This document shows, in pieces, positions 11,821 to 23,845 of a stretch of DNA of 64,000 bases (position 1 is its first letter; the number at the start of each line of letters is the position of its first letter). This DNA is from Papio anubis (lineage: Eukaryota > Chordata > Mammalia > Primates > Cercopithecidae), in the NCBI RefSeq assembly GCF_008728515.1, contig NC_044996.1:130852923-130916922 (forward strand), read 5' to 3'. Made by a program: the position numbers and the translations under genes. The notes beneath the pieces are model-generated. The model worked only from the letters and a program-made list of their open reading frames with translations, searched no databases and was not told the origin of the DNA.

Positions 11821-12660
11821 GAAATTGAACAAATGCTTTTTAAAATAACCCCTTGTACAGCACATGTAAAATTTAATTATTTCCTTATATTTTTACAGGT
11901 TTTATCTGAGTAAGCAAAAATACGTCTTTTTTTTTTTTTTCTTACTTAAAACATGTAGCCAGAATTCAAACCACGTAGCTCTGGTACCAAAAAGGCAACG
12001 GGTTATGAAAATCACAGTACAATTTTAAAATTCTTTAAGTTAGTTAAGGATATTTAAAACAATGTTCACTTATATTGACAGTAGAAATCATGGATCAGTT
12101 GACATTAGGACTAGTAGTTACACCTACAATGAGAGCAGAAATGGAAAGTTCAAGCTGACCTGAGCTACACTGTTCAGGACACACCATCTCCATAAATACA
12201 GTAGCTGAGTAGCTGCAATGGCTAGTCACAGTTGGGCAATTAAAGTCACATGTAAATATAGCCAAAGCAAAAAAATATATATAGTGCACTAACTTGGATA
12301 TAAAATAAAGTGGGCATTTATTAAGAGGGTACACTATCAAATTAGTTACACAATACACAATTGAACTTTCAAAATTTTAACTTGGAAAGAAAAATATTTA
12401 AAACGCACACCTATATGGACAGTAAAGTAGAAATTTTTCTGTCATTGGTGTTTATTTTGTCATTGTTATTTACTGGATAAGTAGAAATAATTTACGACCC
12501 ACAAAAGGATTTCTCAAGTGAAACACTAATTACAGACGTTGTAAAGAACATAGCTTAGGAGGCTTGTTTTAAAAACGAGGCAGCATTTTCCTGAAAAAGT
12601 TTGGTCCTCGACTCACTATAGGCTAGTCACTATGGTCAGATGGTTAAGCATTTTTGAAGT

Positions 12661-12690
12661 GTGTGTTTGTGTGTGTGTGTGTGTGTGTGT
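12661..12690. repeat. GT microsatellite in GLRA2 3' UTR
   Basis: A (GT)n run of about 30 bp, interrupted by TTT near its left end; on the gene strand it is (CA)n. It lies within the transcribed 3' UTR. Confidence 0.85.
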
Positions 12691-13070
12691 ATAACTAACT
12701 TTTCAGTACCAGAATTAGTCAAAGCCAAACCAAACCAAAAGGACCAAAAGGCAAACAGCCCTTGAGAACTTGACCCCGCATATCGTGTCTTATTGATGCA
12801 CATATCATGTCTGACTGAAAGAACAATGCTAAAGACTATGGAAGGGAATTATGTTCCCGTGATTCTGCAACCCCTCAATTTTGTACAGTTTTCTTCATCA
12901 CCCATATAACTTGTCTTTTTTTCTTGTAGGTGCCAGGAAACCCATCCCCATGACCCTCCCTCCCCCCTCCCTCAATCTTCTCCTCTGTCAAAGTGTTATA
13001 AAGACAATTTCACTGTGTATTTACAAGCACAACACTGAGGCAATACGGTCCCAGGGTCTGTAGGGCACAT

Positions 13071-13349
13071 CTATTTCTTGTGGACATCTTCATGCCGAAT
13101 GATTTTGTATGTGATCCAGTAAAAGATGTTGAAAATGAGGAAGGCCAATGGGAAGGCAGCTCGAGATATCGTGTCAATCCTTTTTGCCCGGTCCACAAAC
13201 TTCTTCTTGATGGCATCTGCATCTTTTGGGGGTTGTGGGAGCGGGTTGGCAGGTGTGGCCTTGACAGCTGTTCCATCTTTCACTTGGAGGCAGTGACCCA
13301 TTCCATAACCACTAAAATTAAAACGACTTTCACGAGTAACGTCTTCTTC
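13071..13349 (-). CDS. GLRA2: Glycine receptor subunit alpha-2, last coding exon (partial gene)
   Basis: Reading leftward, this exon encodes 92 residues and a TAG stop (13071-13073). It begins EEDVTRESRFNF directly after an AG acceptor, in phase 0. It covers the end of the cytoplasmic M3-M4 loop, a basic stretch (KKKFVDRAKRID), the M4 transmembrane helix (about residues 63-84 of the exon, FPLAFLIFNIFYW) and the extracellular tail ending HEDVHKK. That ending distinguishes alpha-2 from alpha-1 and alpha-3 as I remember those paralogues. GLRA2 is a Cys-loop ligand-gated chloride channel subunit of inhibitory glycine receptors, prominent in developing brain and retina; in human it is X-linked. 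The frame is intact throughout, unlike every other long frame in the window. No preceding exon (M1-M3) was found at higher coordinates, so the rest of the gene lies beyond the window. One residue (PPKDADAI) seems to differ from the human protein, from memory. Confidence 0.96.
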   Translation of the reverse strand, partial: EEDVTRESRFNFSGYGMGHCLQVKDGTAVKATPANPLPQPPKDADAIKKKFVDRAKRIDTISRAAFPLAFLIFNIFYWITYKIIRHEDVHKK

Positions 13350-13400
13350 CTGACAGAATAAAGACAGAGGAAGCACAGATTGGTTGTCAGTCAAGTTAGA
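13350..13400 (-). promoter_or_regulatory. GLRA2: 3' splice site of the last GLRA2 intron
   Basis: On the minus strand the intron ends TTTATTCTGTCAG immediately before GAAGAAGAC, the first three exon codons. Upstream is a pyrimidine-rich stretch (13357-13375). A candidate branch point is CTAAC on the minus strand (13395-13399), about 46 nt from the acceptor. The acceptor position agrees with the protein homology boundary; the branch point is inference. Confidence 0.85.
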
Positions 13401-13724
13401 TGGAAGATGCTTAAAATTCTTTAGAAGTAAAAGGATAAATCACAGTTAACTGGTGGTGTGGGAGGCTTTTGGAATAGGGAGTTCTCTTTCAAGTTCAACT
13501 CAATTATTCATAGAACAGATACAGTTCATTAACTTTTCAGACTGAGAAATTAAGGGTAAGAATAATGACTTTGTGGTCATTTTAATTAATTAATAAACAG
13601 AAACACCTACATTATATTCTAGACTTTTCCAAAATCTAGTTTATTAATCCCTAGATGCGAATAGAGATTTTAAAGCAGTTCTCCAAATCCCAATGTTGCA
13701 CTGTAAATCTATCAAGAGGACCAC

Positions 13725-13815
13725 TCATCCATTCATTCATTCATTCATTCAGAAAACATTTACTGAGCCTGTGCTGTGTCCCTGGCCCTAAGGAACTTAC
13801 AGTATTGTTGTTCAT
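13725..13815 (-). repeat. L2 3' end (antisense) with ATTC repeat
   Basis: A (CATT)n run at 13727-13750 is followed by aacatttactgagcctgtgctgtg and ctaaggaacttacagt, the antisense L2 3' end with its tetranucleotide tail. From 13820 to 15150 the intron shows nothing I can identify. Confidence 0.65.
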
Positions 13816-15152
13816 TCACAGCGCAATTCCTCCATTAACATTAGGTTTAATGTTGATGTTACATCTAAGATGAGCCCCTTAAATATATACCTGTTCCCCC
13901 TCCAGCCCTCTAGTTCATCTCTTTTATATAGCAGAGATTAAATATTCATTAATAATATAATTTTTCCAGTGTTGATTTTTAACATTGATTATTTGGCTGG
14001 TGAACCATTTCTACCATATTTAAATGTGTCATTTTAGCTGATGTCAGTGATATTTGTATTGATTATTTCTACATAAATTAGATAAAAGCCTGAAAAATTA
14101 TATTTATTCCTTGGTATAAAGGACAAATAGCCTTAGAGAAAAATGTATGGGATCTGGGTTTATGTTTGGGTCAAAGGAGGGGGTCAAATGGTGGGGTTGA
14201 AAAGGTGGGATTGAAATGACTGAGCTGTAAACAGCCATCAATTGAATTATCTTCTTCTGTAACTAGATTACTGCCTTCCACAATAATATGCAACTCCTCT
14301 GAGTCACCAGAGGCACTGAACTCTTTATCTTGCCAGAAAATAATAACGGTTATGTTTCCCAAAAGACAAGGAAACTTGGTATTAATTTTATTTCATTAAA
14401 GCTTACTGCATGTCAGTAGTGTCTTCAGCCACATATAAAAGGTATACTAAATGAAGGACTTATAATGTGAATGACAGCCTAAGTATAACTCAGATGGTAC
14501 AACAAGGACAATTTGTACCTTGTGTACTTAAATGAGTTTTGTAAGTTCAACAGCAGATCCCTGGAGAGATAAGGAAGGTGAGAAGAGCTATTTCAGTTAA
14601 TTACACTTCATTATGTGCAAAATGGGGACTGAAAGAGCATGTAACAGTTTAAAGAGTGGTGCAAGGACTTCAGAATAGGTAGAATAGATTATAGTATACA
14701 TGCTCAGATGGGCAGCTGCAGAACCTGGAAGGCAGAACAGATTTGCTTCTATGTGGCTCATTTAGCTAGATTAGTATAGTACCCAGGTGCCACCTCCCTT
14801 TGTGGGAGATACATGCAGCCTGAAAATGAAGAAGAGAGTTCAACAGAGTCCTTGAGGCTTTTGATTTATCGACATTGCCCATTGTGATACAGTATCTCTG
14901 GTGAAGCCAGCCCTAAACATGGCTGAACATTCCATTGCAACCTGGCAATGACTTGGAATTTGAGCTGGAGAGATAGCAATTGTGAATAATTGCCAAATAT
15001 TCTGTGTCATCCTTCACCATGTAAATTTGATCTCTTGGAAAATCAGGCTAAAAAACAGAAACCTCATTTGCTTGATACATTAGTAGAATTTATTAATGAA
15101 TGCACCTAGTGCTTCCAATAAAAAACATTAATTATAACCTTTATCATTATTA

Positions 15153-15397
15153 TTTTTTGAGACAGAGTCTCACTCTATTGCTCAGGCTGGGGTGAACTGG
15201 CATGATCATGGTTCACTGCAGTCTCGACGTCCCAGGTTCAAGTGATCCTCCCCGCTCAGACCCCTGAGTAGCTGGGACTACAAGTGTGAGCCACCATGCC
15301 CAGCTAATTTTTGTTTAACTTCTTGTAGAGATGGGGTCCCACTATGTTGCTAAGGTCTCAAACTCCTGGGCTCATGTGATTTTCCTGCCTTGGCCTA
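15153..15397 (-). mobile_element. Alu SINE, old (AluJ-like), truncated
   Basis: Antisense Alu from gagacagagtctcactctattg through both arms, ending within the right part at ttcctgccttggcctag. The consensus 5' end is missing. High divergence points to the AluJ age class. Confidence 0.9.
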
Positions 15398-15589
15398 GTT
15401 GTAACCTTTAATCAGACCATTGTATCACAAAAATCTGTCCAAAGCTCTTTAAAAAGTAACTGTAAAACTACTACTTTATAAAGCCATCTTTCCATACTTT
15501 TATTTATATGGGATTGTCCTACGCAAGTTGGCTAAAGGCACTCTGTCTCATTTCTTAACAAAAATATAATAAAGGATTTTTAATTCAAC

Positions 15590-15720
15590 CATTAATTGTT
15601 GAGTGTTGCCTCTGTGACAGGCATTGTACTAGGTGCTGGGAGACAATTGATGAAGTTGGACAAGGGCTCTATCTGCATGGAGCTTTCAGAATCTGGCAGA
15701 AGGGGCCAAACTAAAGGTAT
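15590..15720 (-). repeat. L2 fragment (antisense)
   Basis: It reads ttgttgagtgttgcctctgtg, then caggcattgtactaggtgctggg and atggagctttcagaatctgg, the antisense L2 3' region. Confidence 0.65.
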
Positions 15721-16114
15721 TATCATTTAAGGAAGTCAGCAAACAAAATCCAGCCTAACATCGGAGTACTTCTATGTGCTCAGCTATATAAACTCGATAA
15801 TGAAGACTTAAGTGGGACTCAGATTCAAATATTAAATCTGTTTTCTTTGCCTTAAAATATGAATGATACATTTTATGGATGCAAAAGTTTTAAATAAGTG
15901 AAGCCTTTCAAAATGTGGACTAACCAGATTAATTATTACAGTGTCATCAGTGTCCTCATAAGTATCTGAAGACTTACTTAGTGCTTAGCAAGAAAAGGAA
16001 GCACATACAAGTCATTAGGAGGAGGGGACTTGTTATAGGCAGTCTTGGACTTCCCAGCTACTACTAATTGGTAATTAGATCTCAACCAGTGTGAAGTAGA
16101 AATGATGCCAGTTG

Positions 16115-16250
16115 GTTTAGTAAAGAGAGATCTGCTTTGGGAATTTGGATATTTCTGTTCTGTGCCTGCTCCAAGGCTTATAAGCTGTGTTGACCTTAGG
16201 CAAGCTACTTATTCTTTCAAAGCCTCAGGGACCTCATGCCAAAAATGTCA
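16115..16250 (+). repeat. MIR (sense fragment)
   Basis: It contains tgctccaaggcttataagctgtg, gaccttaggcaagctacttattc and aaagcctcagggacctca, in MIR core order. Confidence 0.55.
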
Positions 16251-16261
16251 AGGCTGAGCTG

Positions 16262-16427
16262 GGATCTGTGGGTTTCAGCTTTGGCTGCTGGGGAACTTTT
16301 ACAAATACATGTATGCCTGCCTCCCCTCCCAGCCCCTTCTAAACCAGTCTCTGGGGATGAGAACTTAGGATCTATTTTTTTTAAAGATCCAATGACTCTA
16401 ATGTAAAATGTTGGAAACCACTGGTCT
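16262..16427. mobile_element. MER5-type hAT element
   Basis: It contains a short ccccagccccttctaaacca stretch, the middle segment ctctggggatgagaac, and an end gttggaaaccactgg matching the MER5 terminal repeat. From 16430 to 18187 no feature is recognised. Confidence 0.55.
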
Positions 16428-18201
16428 AGATGAGTTCTGATGTCCATCTCTAAAATGTATGACCTATTCTGTATTTTTAAGTCTAAAATTACTATTCAAA
16501 TAGAAACAACCCCTCAAAATACCTTTCTCCTTATCTGCTCAAATTTACTGTGCTGTTTTTTCCTTTGCATATCTGCAGAATCTTGCAAATTACAGTTCTC
16601 ACCTCTATAAACCTTTAGAAACTCATGATGAAGCATATAGTTCACTGCCTCAGTAAGATAATATTCTTTTAAATTCTGAAGCCCCTAAAGAAATAGAAAG
16701 GGTATGTAGGTAGTAAACTGTTTTTAGCACACAAAACAAAAGGAAACTTAAATATACATGTCCACATGTCTTTTCAGACTGACTCATTCATTTAATTTCT
16801 GTAGTCTTTCATCACATACTGTGAATGGACAGCTGAAAAGATTAACTCATTCAACTAACTGAGCTAGAATAGAAGGATGCCAGGTTAGAATCTTATTATA
16901 TTGTACATCGTCATGCAAACTGTGGGGGCTTAATAACCGTTTGCTGAATAATGAACAAAAGGGAATTTTAAGAGAGTTTTCCCTATGCTTGAAAATACTT
17001 TCCTCATTTATTCAACACTATTTCAAATTATGCTTCTGAGCATAGTTATAGCTAATTTAATCAATTCTTTAAAATTCTCTGCCACAAAAATAAACCTGTT
17101 GTGGGTAAAAATTATCCATTTAAGTTTTTATATGTAGGAGGTATGAATGCTAGTTTAAGGGTCTTCTTATTTACCATTATGATGCATTCAATGCCTTTTA
17201 AATATAGAACTTTATGGTATTCACATCAAAGGAGATGGTTTTGATTCTGAAAACAAAACTGCAACCAATTTGAATTGTTTTGTGTTATAATAAATGACTA
17301 ACTGCCTTTCTAGCAGGTTCAGAATAAAATGTTATGGTAATATGACAAGATTCCTATATGAAATCAGCTTGAGTCATGGATAAACTGAAACTAAAATAAA
17401 GAACAATCTGTAGCCACAACTGAGTTGAGCATATTTACAGGTAGAGTCAGTTAGGTCCTTCCAGTAAGGAAAGAATTAATTTTAGGCATATATTCTCCAT
17501 TTCTTCTGATTATCCAGGAACTCAATTAGTTAATTATCCATCATCTTCCATCTTTAGTAACTGAGCAATAAACACTTCTAGCTGACCCTCTTTTGTTATT
17601 CACTGATCAAATTCTCACAGAAAATGAATCATCCAGTCAAGGTTTCAATATATGCAATTTTTATATCCCACTTTGATAATATCTCCTTAATCCTGTCTGC
17701 TGTATAAAGCACTGCCATGGCACTATGCAATTTGCTTGAAATTTATTATCTAATTTTATTTATTTTATGCATCAGTTTTACTTATTGTAAAATTTGCTCA
17801 TTCCTGTGTTTAGAATAATTCTTGTCTAGATGTGAAATTGAACCTAAAGCTCATCGGAATTGCGTTGTAGTGAATTGTTTGTCATAAGCAAATGATTTCA
17901 ATATAATTAAAGAACATGGCACTTACAAATGAAAAGATTTTAACAGAGTCTCTATTTGTAATTTTTCTTTTATTCTTGAGATAGGAGGAAGTAAAAGGAC
18001 TCCTAAAAATTGGCATGGGGACTATCTTTCCATCGCATTTCTCACCCAGATTTTTTGATTGGACTGGTCCTCCTTTCTGTTGGAATAGGAAATTTCTTAG
18101 TTGGAACTGAAGGTTGTAGTGAGTCTTACTCAATGCAAGGACATAATGGACTCTCCAGTCTGTCTTAGGAAAACGTATGTGTCCGAACACAGTGGGTTTT
18201 C

Positions 18202-19383
18202 TTTTTTTTTTTTAATTATACTTTATGTTCTAGGGTACATGTGCACAACGTGCAGGTTTGTTACATATGTACACATGTGCCATGTTGGTGTGCTGCACCC
18301 ATTAACTTGTCATATCTCCTAATGCTATCCCTTCCCCCTTCCCCCACCCCACAACAGGCCCCAGTGTGTGATGTTCCCCTTCCTGTGTCCAAGTGATCTC
18401 ATTGTTCAATTCCCACCTATGAGTGAGAACATGTGGTGTTTGGTGTTCTGTTCTTGCGAGAGTTTGCTGAGAATGATGGTTTCCAGCTGCATCCATGTCC
18501 CTACAAAGGACACAAACTCATCCTTTTTTATGGCTGCATAGTATTCCATGGTGTATATGTGCCACATTTTCTTAATCCAGTCTATCTTTGATGGACATTT
18601 GGGTTGGTTCCAAGTATTTGCTATTGTGAATAGTGCTGCAATAAACATATGTGTGCATGTGTCTTTATAGCAGCATGATTTATAATCCTTTGGGTATATC
18701 CCCAGTAATGGGATGGCTGGGTCATATGGTACATCTAGTTCTAGATCCTTGAGGAATCGCCATACTGTTTTCCACAATGGTTGAACTAGTTTACAATCCC
18801 ACCAACAGTGTAAGTGTTCCTATTTCTCCACATCCTCTCCAGCACCTGTTGTTTCCTGACTTTTTAATGATTGCTATTCTAACTGGTATGAGATGGTATC
18901 TCATTATGGTTTTGATTTGCATTTCTCTGATGGCTAGTGATGACAAGCATTTTTTTCATGTGTCTGCTGGCTGCATAAATGTCTTCTTTTGAGAAGTGTC
19001 TGTTTATATCCTTTGCCCACTTTTTGATGGGGTTGTTTTTTTCTTGTAAATTTGTTTGAGTTCTTTGTAGGTTCAGGCTATTAGCTCTTTGTCAGATAAG
19101 TAGATTGCAAAAATGTTCTCCCATTCTGTAGGTTGCCTGTTCACTCTGATGGTAGTTTCTTTTGCTGTGCAGAAGCTCTTTAGTTTAATTACATCCCATT
19201 TGTTGGAAAAAAACTACTTTAAAGTTCACATGGAACCAAAAAAGAGCCCGCATTGCCAAGACAATCCTAAGTCAAAAGAACAAAGCTGGAGGCATCACGC
19301 TACCTGACTTCAAACTATACTACAAGGCTACAGTAACCAAAATAGCATGGTACTGGTACTGAAACAGAGATATAGACCAATGG
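18202..19383 (-). mobile_element. L1 (L1PA-type), 5'-truncated with 5' inversion (twin priming)
   Basis: From the poly(T) at 18202 to about 19203 the sequence is antisense L1: 3' UTR, ORF2 C-terminus and Cys-rich region. From about 19203 to 19383 it switches to sense ORF2 sequence (aaaactactttaaagttcac to gatatagaccaatgg). About 330 bp of ORF2 between the two parts is missing. Direct repeats CACAGTGGGTTTTC (18188-18201) and CACAGTAGGTTTTC (19384-19397) flank the whole unit. Direct repeats, inversion and an internal gap are the classic twin-priming outcome. Confidence 0.92.
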
Positions 19384-19429
19384 CACAGTAGGTTTTCACT
19401 GAAAAAGTCTCCCAAGCAAGTGATGGTTG

Positions 19430-19775
19430 AATGATACTTAATCACAGACCTGGTAATTTCTGTCACCTAGATATAAGAGGAATGGCCTTGGGAAATTTTC
19501 TTCAACTCTTAGGGCTTCAATTTCCTCCTTTGTATCGTGGGTACTTTGGGAATAGACATGAATAATAAATGGATAGCATTTATTAAGAGTCTGTACCATT
19601 CACTTAAAACCATGGTCAGTCCTATTACTGAATTGACCCTTCAAGTCACATATTTCCTGGGGAAACCGAGGCCAAGAAAAGTTATGTGGCTTCCTATAGT
19701 CATAGTGCTAATAAATGTTGAAGCTGAGATTCAAATCAAGGTCTGTCTGATTCTAAAACTGATTCCAAAGTCTCT
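19430..19775. repeat. Two MIR fragments, head to tail in opposite orientation
   Basis: The stretch 19430-19560 reads as sense MIR (ccttgggaaattttcttcaac, gcttcaatttcctcctttg). The stretch 19570-19770 reads as antisense MIR (gcatttattaagagtctgtacc, ggaaaccgaggccaagaaaag, gctgagattcaaatcaagg). Confidence 0.6.
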
Positions 19776-20090
19776 GGTGTTTGATTTGTGTATGTTTTTG
19801 ACCCTATCAAATCCCAAATGGCTTCCATTCAGGATTATGGATGAAGAATCTGACTGAGCTTTGCAGAACAACAAAGTTGAAATAAACTAAACCAAATATA
19901 GCCCCTTGTTGCTTAATGACGTGTGCTGAAATGAGTTAAAACTATCAAAGTGTCATTTTGGGCAGATCGTGAAAGGCAATTTTTCCAAAAGAAAAACATG
20001 TCAATGTATTATCTCTTTTTCAGTGCAGCATATTTTTATCGTTGATTTTTAAAGAAGGAACTGCCAGGATTTATTTCTTGAGCAACTGCC

Positions 20091-20388
20091 TTTTTTTTTT
20101 TTTTTTGAGATAGAGTTTTTCTTTTGTCACTCAGGTTGGAGTGCAGTGGTACGATCTCGTCTCACTGCAACCTCCGCCTCCTGGGTTCAAGTGATTCTGC
20201 TGCTTCAGCCTCCCGAGTAGCTGGGATTACAGGCGCCCACCACCACGCCCAGCTAATTTTTGTATTTTTGGTAGAGACAGGGTTTCACCATTTTGGCCAG
20301 GCTGGTCTCAATCTCCTGACTTCTGGTGATGCACCCGTTTCAGCCTCCCAAAGTGCTGGGATTACAGGCGTGAGCCACCATGCCTGGC
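20091..20388 (-). mobile_element. Alu SINE (AluS-like), full length
   Basis: A poly(T) of 16 leads into gagatagagtttttcttttg; both monomers are present and it ends at gagccaccatgcctggc. Confidence 0.95.
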
Positions 20389-20399
20389 TTATTTCTCAT

Positions 20400-21560
20400 A
20401 TTTTTAACAAATATTTATTGAGTACCTATTGTGTGCCAGGTATGTGGTAGAGTTACAGCAATGAACAAGAATACAAAAGTCTCTGATTTTTTGTAATTTA
20501 CATTCTAGAGGGGGAAACAGTAACAAGTAAACAAATTATGCACACACATACACAAACATATTTATACATATACACATCTATATATATATATACACGAATG
20601 CATATACACACAAGACACACAGATAATAATGGGTGCTTTGGAAAAAAGGTAAGAGACTTAAGATAGGCGAGTGGTATAGAAGGGAGTGTTTTAGATTGAG
20701 TGGTTGGAAAAGGCTTGCAGAGATGCCAGGCACTGCTATGTGCTGGGGATCCAGTGGAGAGCAAAATAGATTTGATTCTTGCCTTCAAGGAGTTTGCAAC
20801 CTTGAGATGAAGGGAAACAATAAAGTAATCACATGAATACATAATTACTAACTATAATAAGAGCTCTGAAGGAAAATTATAAGATGCTATGAGAGCTTAC
20901 TAAATGGGGTCCTGGTCTAATCTGACAGATAAGAGAAGCTTATCCCCCAGGAAGTGATATTTCATTAGAGATTTGAAAAATGAGAGGCATTAAAGAGATG
21001 AAGGCAGGGTTTGGCAATGTCTGAGATAGGAGGGTTTGCTGCAATTGAGGGATGCAATTGAGGCCTGGAATACAGGGGGAATGTGGGGTGAGACAATGTT
21101 TCAGAAATGAACCAGGGGCTACATCATATAGGGCCTTGTAAACCAGTGTCTGATGGAGCTTTATTTTGAGAACCAAGGGGAGCCATTGCTGGCTTTTAAT
21201 GGGAATTGCTTGACATTACCAGATTAGCATATTGAAATAAATCACTTTGGTTACCATGTGGATGACTGCCTAGAGGAAGGCAAAAGTGAATCCAGGAAGT
21301 TACAAAGCTACAGCAATGGTCCAGATGACAGATGATAATGATTTGGACTTAATGGGTAGTGGTGTGGGTGGAGAGCAATGTGCCAACAGGAGACATAGAG
21401 GGGCAATCAACAGGTCTTAGAGATGGATTGGAAATTGTCAAGGTTAACCTCCAGCTTAAAGCACTAGATAGATATTAATGCCATTCAATGAGAAAGAAGA
21501 CACATTAAGTTTGGGGAAAACAATATGATTGAGGTACACTTGAGACATTCATATAGGTAC
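20400..21560 (-). repeat. L2 LINE, long antisense segment (two blocks)
   Basis: Block 1 (20400-20520) reads aatatttattgagtacctattg, gtgtgccaggtatgtgg and tctagagggggaaacag. Block 2 (about 20715-21560) restarts with atgccaggcactgctatgtgc and runs through atgagaggcattaaagag, agggccttgtaaaccagtg, gagccattgctggctttt and cagcaatggtccagatgac, following antisense L2 order. An AC/AT-rich simple repeat (20530-20620) sits between the blocks. Confidence 0.75.
20530..20622. repeat. AC/AT dinucleotide-rich microsatellite
   Basis: Imperfect (CA)n and (TA)n runs such as tatatatatatacac between two L2 blocks. Apparent frames here are simple-sequence artefacts. Confidence 0.8.
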
Positions 21561-22084
21561 ACGGGGTAGGTGATTGCAATGGACAGTCTCTAACTCAGAG
21601 GTAGATCTCAGCTGGAGGCATACACTTGGTTATATTTTAATGCATGACTGGTAGTCTTTTCAACCCCAAACTGTTTGCAAGACAAAAAATACTGAAGGTG
21701 ACTTACGCTAAAATCAGCTATTAGCCAATACAGTTAAAATTATTCTTTTAAATACTTTTCAAGTTTTACCCAGCTAAGGCAATACTTGTAAATAATTTTG
21801 GATTCAGAATAAATTTTTGCTCTGATGCTGAGAATAAAATGAAATTATAAGTATCATTCTGCATGTCAGCTAAGTATTCCAAAGAAAGCTTTATGGAGTA
21901 CCCATGGTTTGGGTCATCTGGTGGGATCCCCTACATTCATCCTGCACGGCCCTCTCAAACTGGTCTGTGGATAGCATAGTGGCATGTTGGCAAGGCAAAG
22001 AGAAGAGAAGCAGTTCCCACTTCTTTCTCCTCTGCATGCTTCCATATGTCATATAGAAGTCATAGACTATATTATATTGTGTTT

Positions 22085-22625
22085 GCCAAAGATAGCCACA
22101 ATATCTCCCATCCCATATGCTTTTTCTTAACAATATTATCATTGACACTCTTTCCATTGAAACATGGGGTCTATTTCCCCTCCACTTGAGTCTCAGTGGG
22201 CTTGTGACTTGCTCCTAATCAACAGAATTTGGTGGAAGTGACACTAAGTAACTTCTAAGTCTAGGTCATAAAAAGTGATGAAGCTCCAATCCTGGTGTGC
22301 TTGGAACCATGAGCCACCATGTCAGCTGTCTGACTGCCCTGAGACCACCATGCTGTGAAGAACTCAAAGTAGCCCATGTGGAGATATCACATGGAAAAGC
22401 CCTGTAAGTCCATGAAGAGAGAATGATGCCTGGCCAACTCCCAGCTGTTCCAGCCCCAGCTACTGTCTGACTGCACCAAAAGGAGAGACCCCGAACCACA
22501 ACTGCCTAACTGAGATCTTCCCAAATTGTTGACACACAGAAAGTGTGAGAGATAATGAACTGCTTGTTATTGTTTTAAGCCACTAAGATGTTGGATGATT
22601 TATTATGCAGTAATAAGTAGCTACA
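22085..22625 (+). repeat. Ancient LTR, MaLR (MLT1-like)
   Basis: It contains ggtctatttcccctccacttg, cttgtgacttgctcc, ccaccatgctgtgaagaac and, near the end, ttgttttaagccactaagatg and gcagtaataag. This order recurs in the copy at 25660, so the two are members of one family. The family name is from memory. It has lost all coding sequence. Confidence 0.6.
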
Positions 22626-23254
22626 CAGATAATTGATGCTGTATCAAAAAGTGAAGTGTTGTGGCTTTATGTTTGGGACCAGGCAGCAGACAGAAGCTGG
22701 AAGGACCTCAAGGAGGTTGTTGGAAGGCTGGGAGGAAAGAAAGGCAATTGCTGTTGAAAGATGGAGGATGGGGAAAAGTTTACCAACATTGTTTCCTGTG
22801 GTAACATGGAAAATAGAAAATATACTTAATAAATCTCATCATCTACCTAAAGAGATTTCCAGATAGAGCACTAAGGTTACTGCTTGGCTTTTAGCTGCTG
22901 ATACCAAACAGAGAGGACAAAGCACTGAAGAACAGGCTATTAAGTGTCCAAGTAGAAGTTGGAGGAAATGTAAAGGATCCAGAATAAGTCTTTTCTGCCT
23001 TCAAAGGGTCCTCAAATCAGAACAGGCCTGAGGGGAAAAACCATATACAGGGTGGGACTGTAAGATTCTTTGTTAAAACCTGAGAAATATCTAAAGCAGC
23101 ACCTTATAAGCTCTTTCAGACAGACAATAGGTCTTATAAGGATCATAAGAACATGCCTTATAGATTCTCTCCTCTAAACAATAAGCTTCTATGAATATTA
23201 AGGGTGTTGGGCCACACAGCATACTCACAGGGAACCTAAGATAACAAGGGCTTA

Positions 23255-23500
23255 TAATTGACAAATAATAATTGTAAATATTTATGGAGTATAATGTAGT
23301 GTTTTGTTGTGGAATGATTAACTCAAGGTAATTAACATATCCATTACTTCACATACTAATCATTTTTTTTGTGGTGAGAACATTTAAAATCTATTAGCAA
23401 TTTTGAAATGTACATTATTATTAACTGTAGTCAGCATGCTATGCAATACATCTCTAAAATGTAATCCTCCTAACTAAAACGGGGTTTATCTTGAAAATAT
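23255..23500 (-). repeat. Old L1 (L1M-type) 3' end, antisense
   Basis: It reads ttgacaaataataattgtaaat, gtggaatgattaactcaagg and tcagcatgctatgcaatac, as in the antisense 3' UTR of mammalian-wide L1s. Confidence 0.65.
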
Positions 23501-23562
23501 TTGTGAGTATAGTTCTTGTCTAATGAAGTAGATTATAAATTTATACATAAGCCCCAACAGTA

Positions 23563-23845
23563 TTTTTTTTTTTTGAGACAGGGTCACACTCTGTCACCAA
23601 AGCTGGAAGTGCAGTGCCATGATCATGGCTCACTGCAGCCTCGACTACCCAGACTCAAGTGATCCTCCTGCCTCAGCCTCCCAAGGTGGATGGGTCATGC
23701 GCCACCTTGTCTGGCTAATTTTTTTGTAGAGATGGGGGTCTCACTGTATTGCCCAGGCTGTTCTCAAACTCCTGGACTCAAGCAATCCTCCCATCTTGGT
23801 CTCCCAAAATGCTGAAATTACAGGCATGAGCCACCATGCCCAGCC
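23563..23845 (-). mobile_element. Alu SINE, old (AluJ-like)
   Basis: Antisense Alu from poly(T) and gagacagggtcacactctg to ccaccatgcccagcc. A 10-bp direct repeat ccccaacagt flanks it (23552-23561 and 23850-23859), read as the target-site duplication. Confidence 0.92.

Larger units (their letters stand above)
11795..13070 (-). other. GLRA2: GLRA2 3' untranslated region (left end inferred)
   Basis: The 3' UTR starts right after the TAG stop and runs toward lower coordinates. It is AT-rich with no recognised transposon inside, which contrasts with the repeat-dense flanks. It holds a GT/AC dinucleotide run at 12661-12690. Candidate AATAAA signals on the minus strand lie at 12451-12456, 12317-12322 and 11815-11820. 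The last gives a UTR of about 1.27 kb, and the L1 begins just beyond it. The precise cleavage site is inferred. Confidence 0.7.

Noticed and set aside
13010..13361. Open frames of 88-93 codons overlapping the GLRA2 exon in other frames and on the plus strand
   Set aside because: They are shadows of a conserved coding exon; their products resemble nothing and the GLRA2 frame with its splice site explains the sequence.
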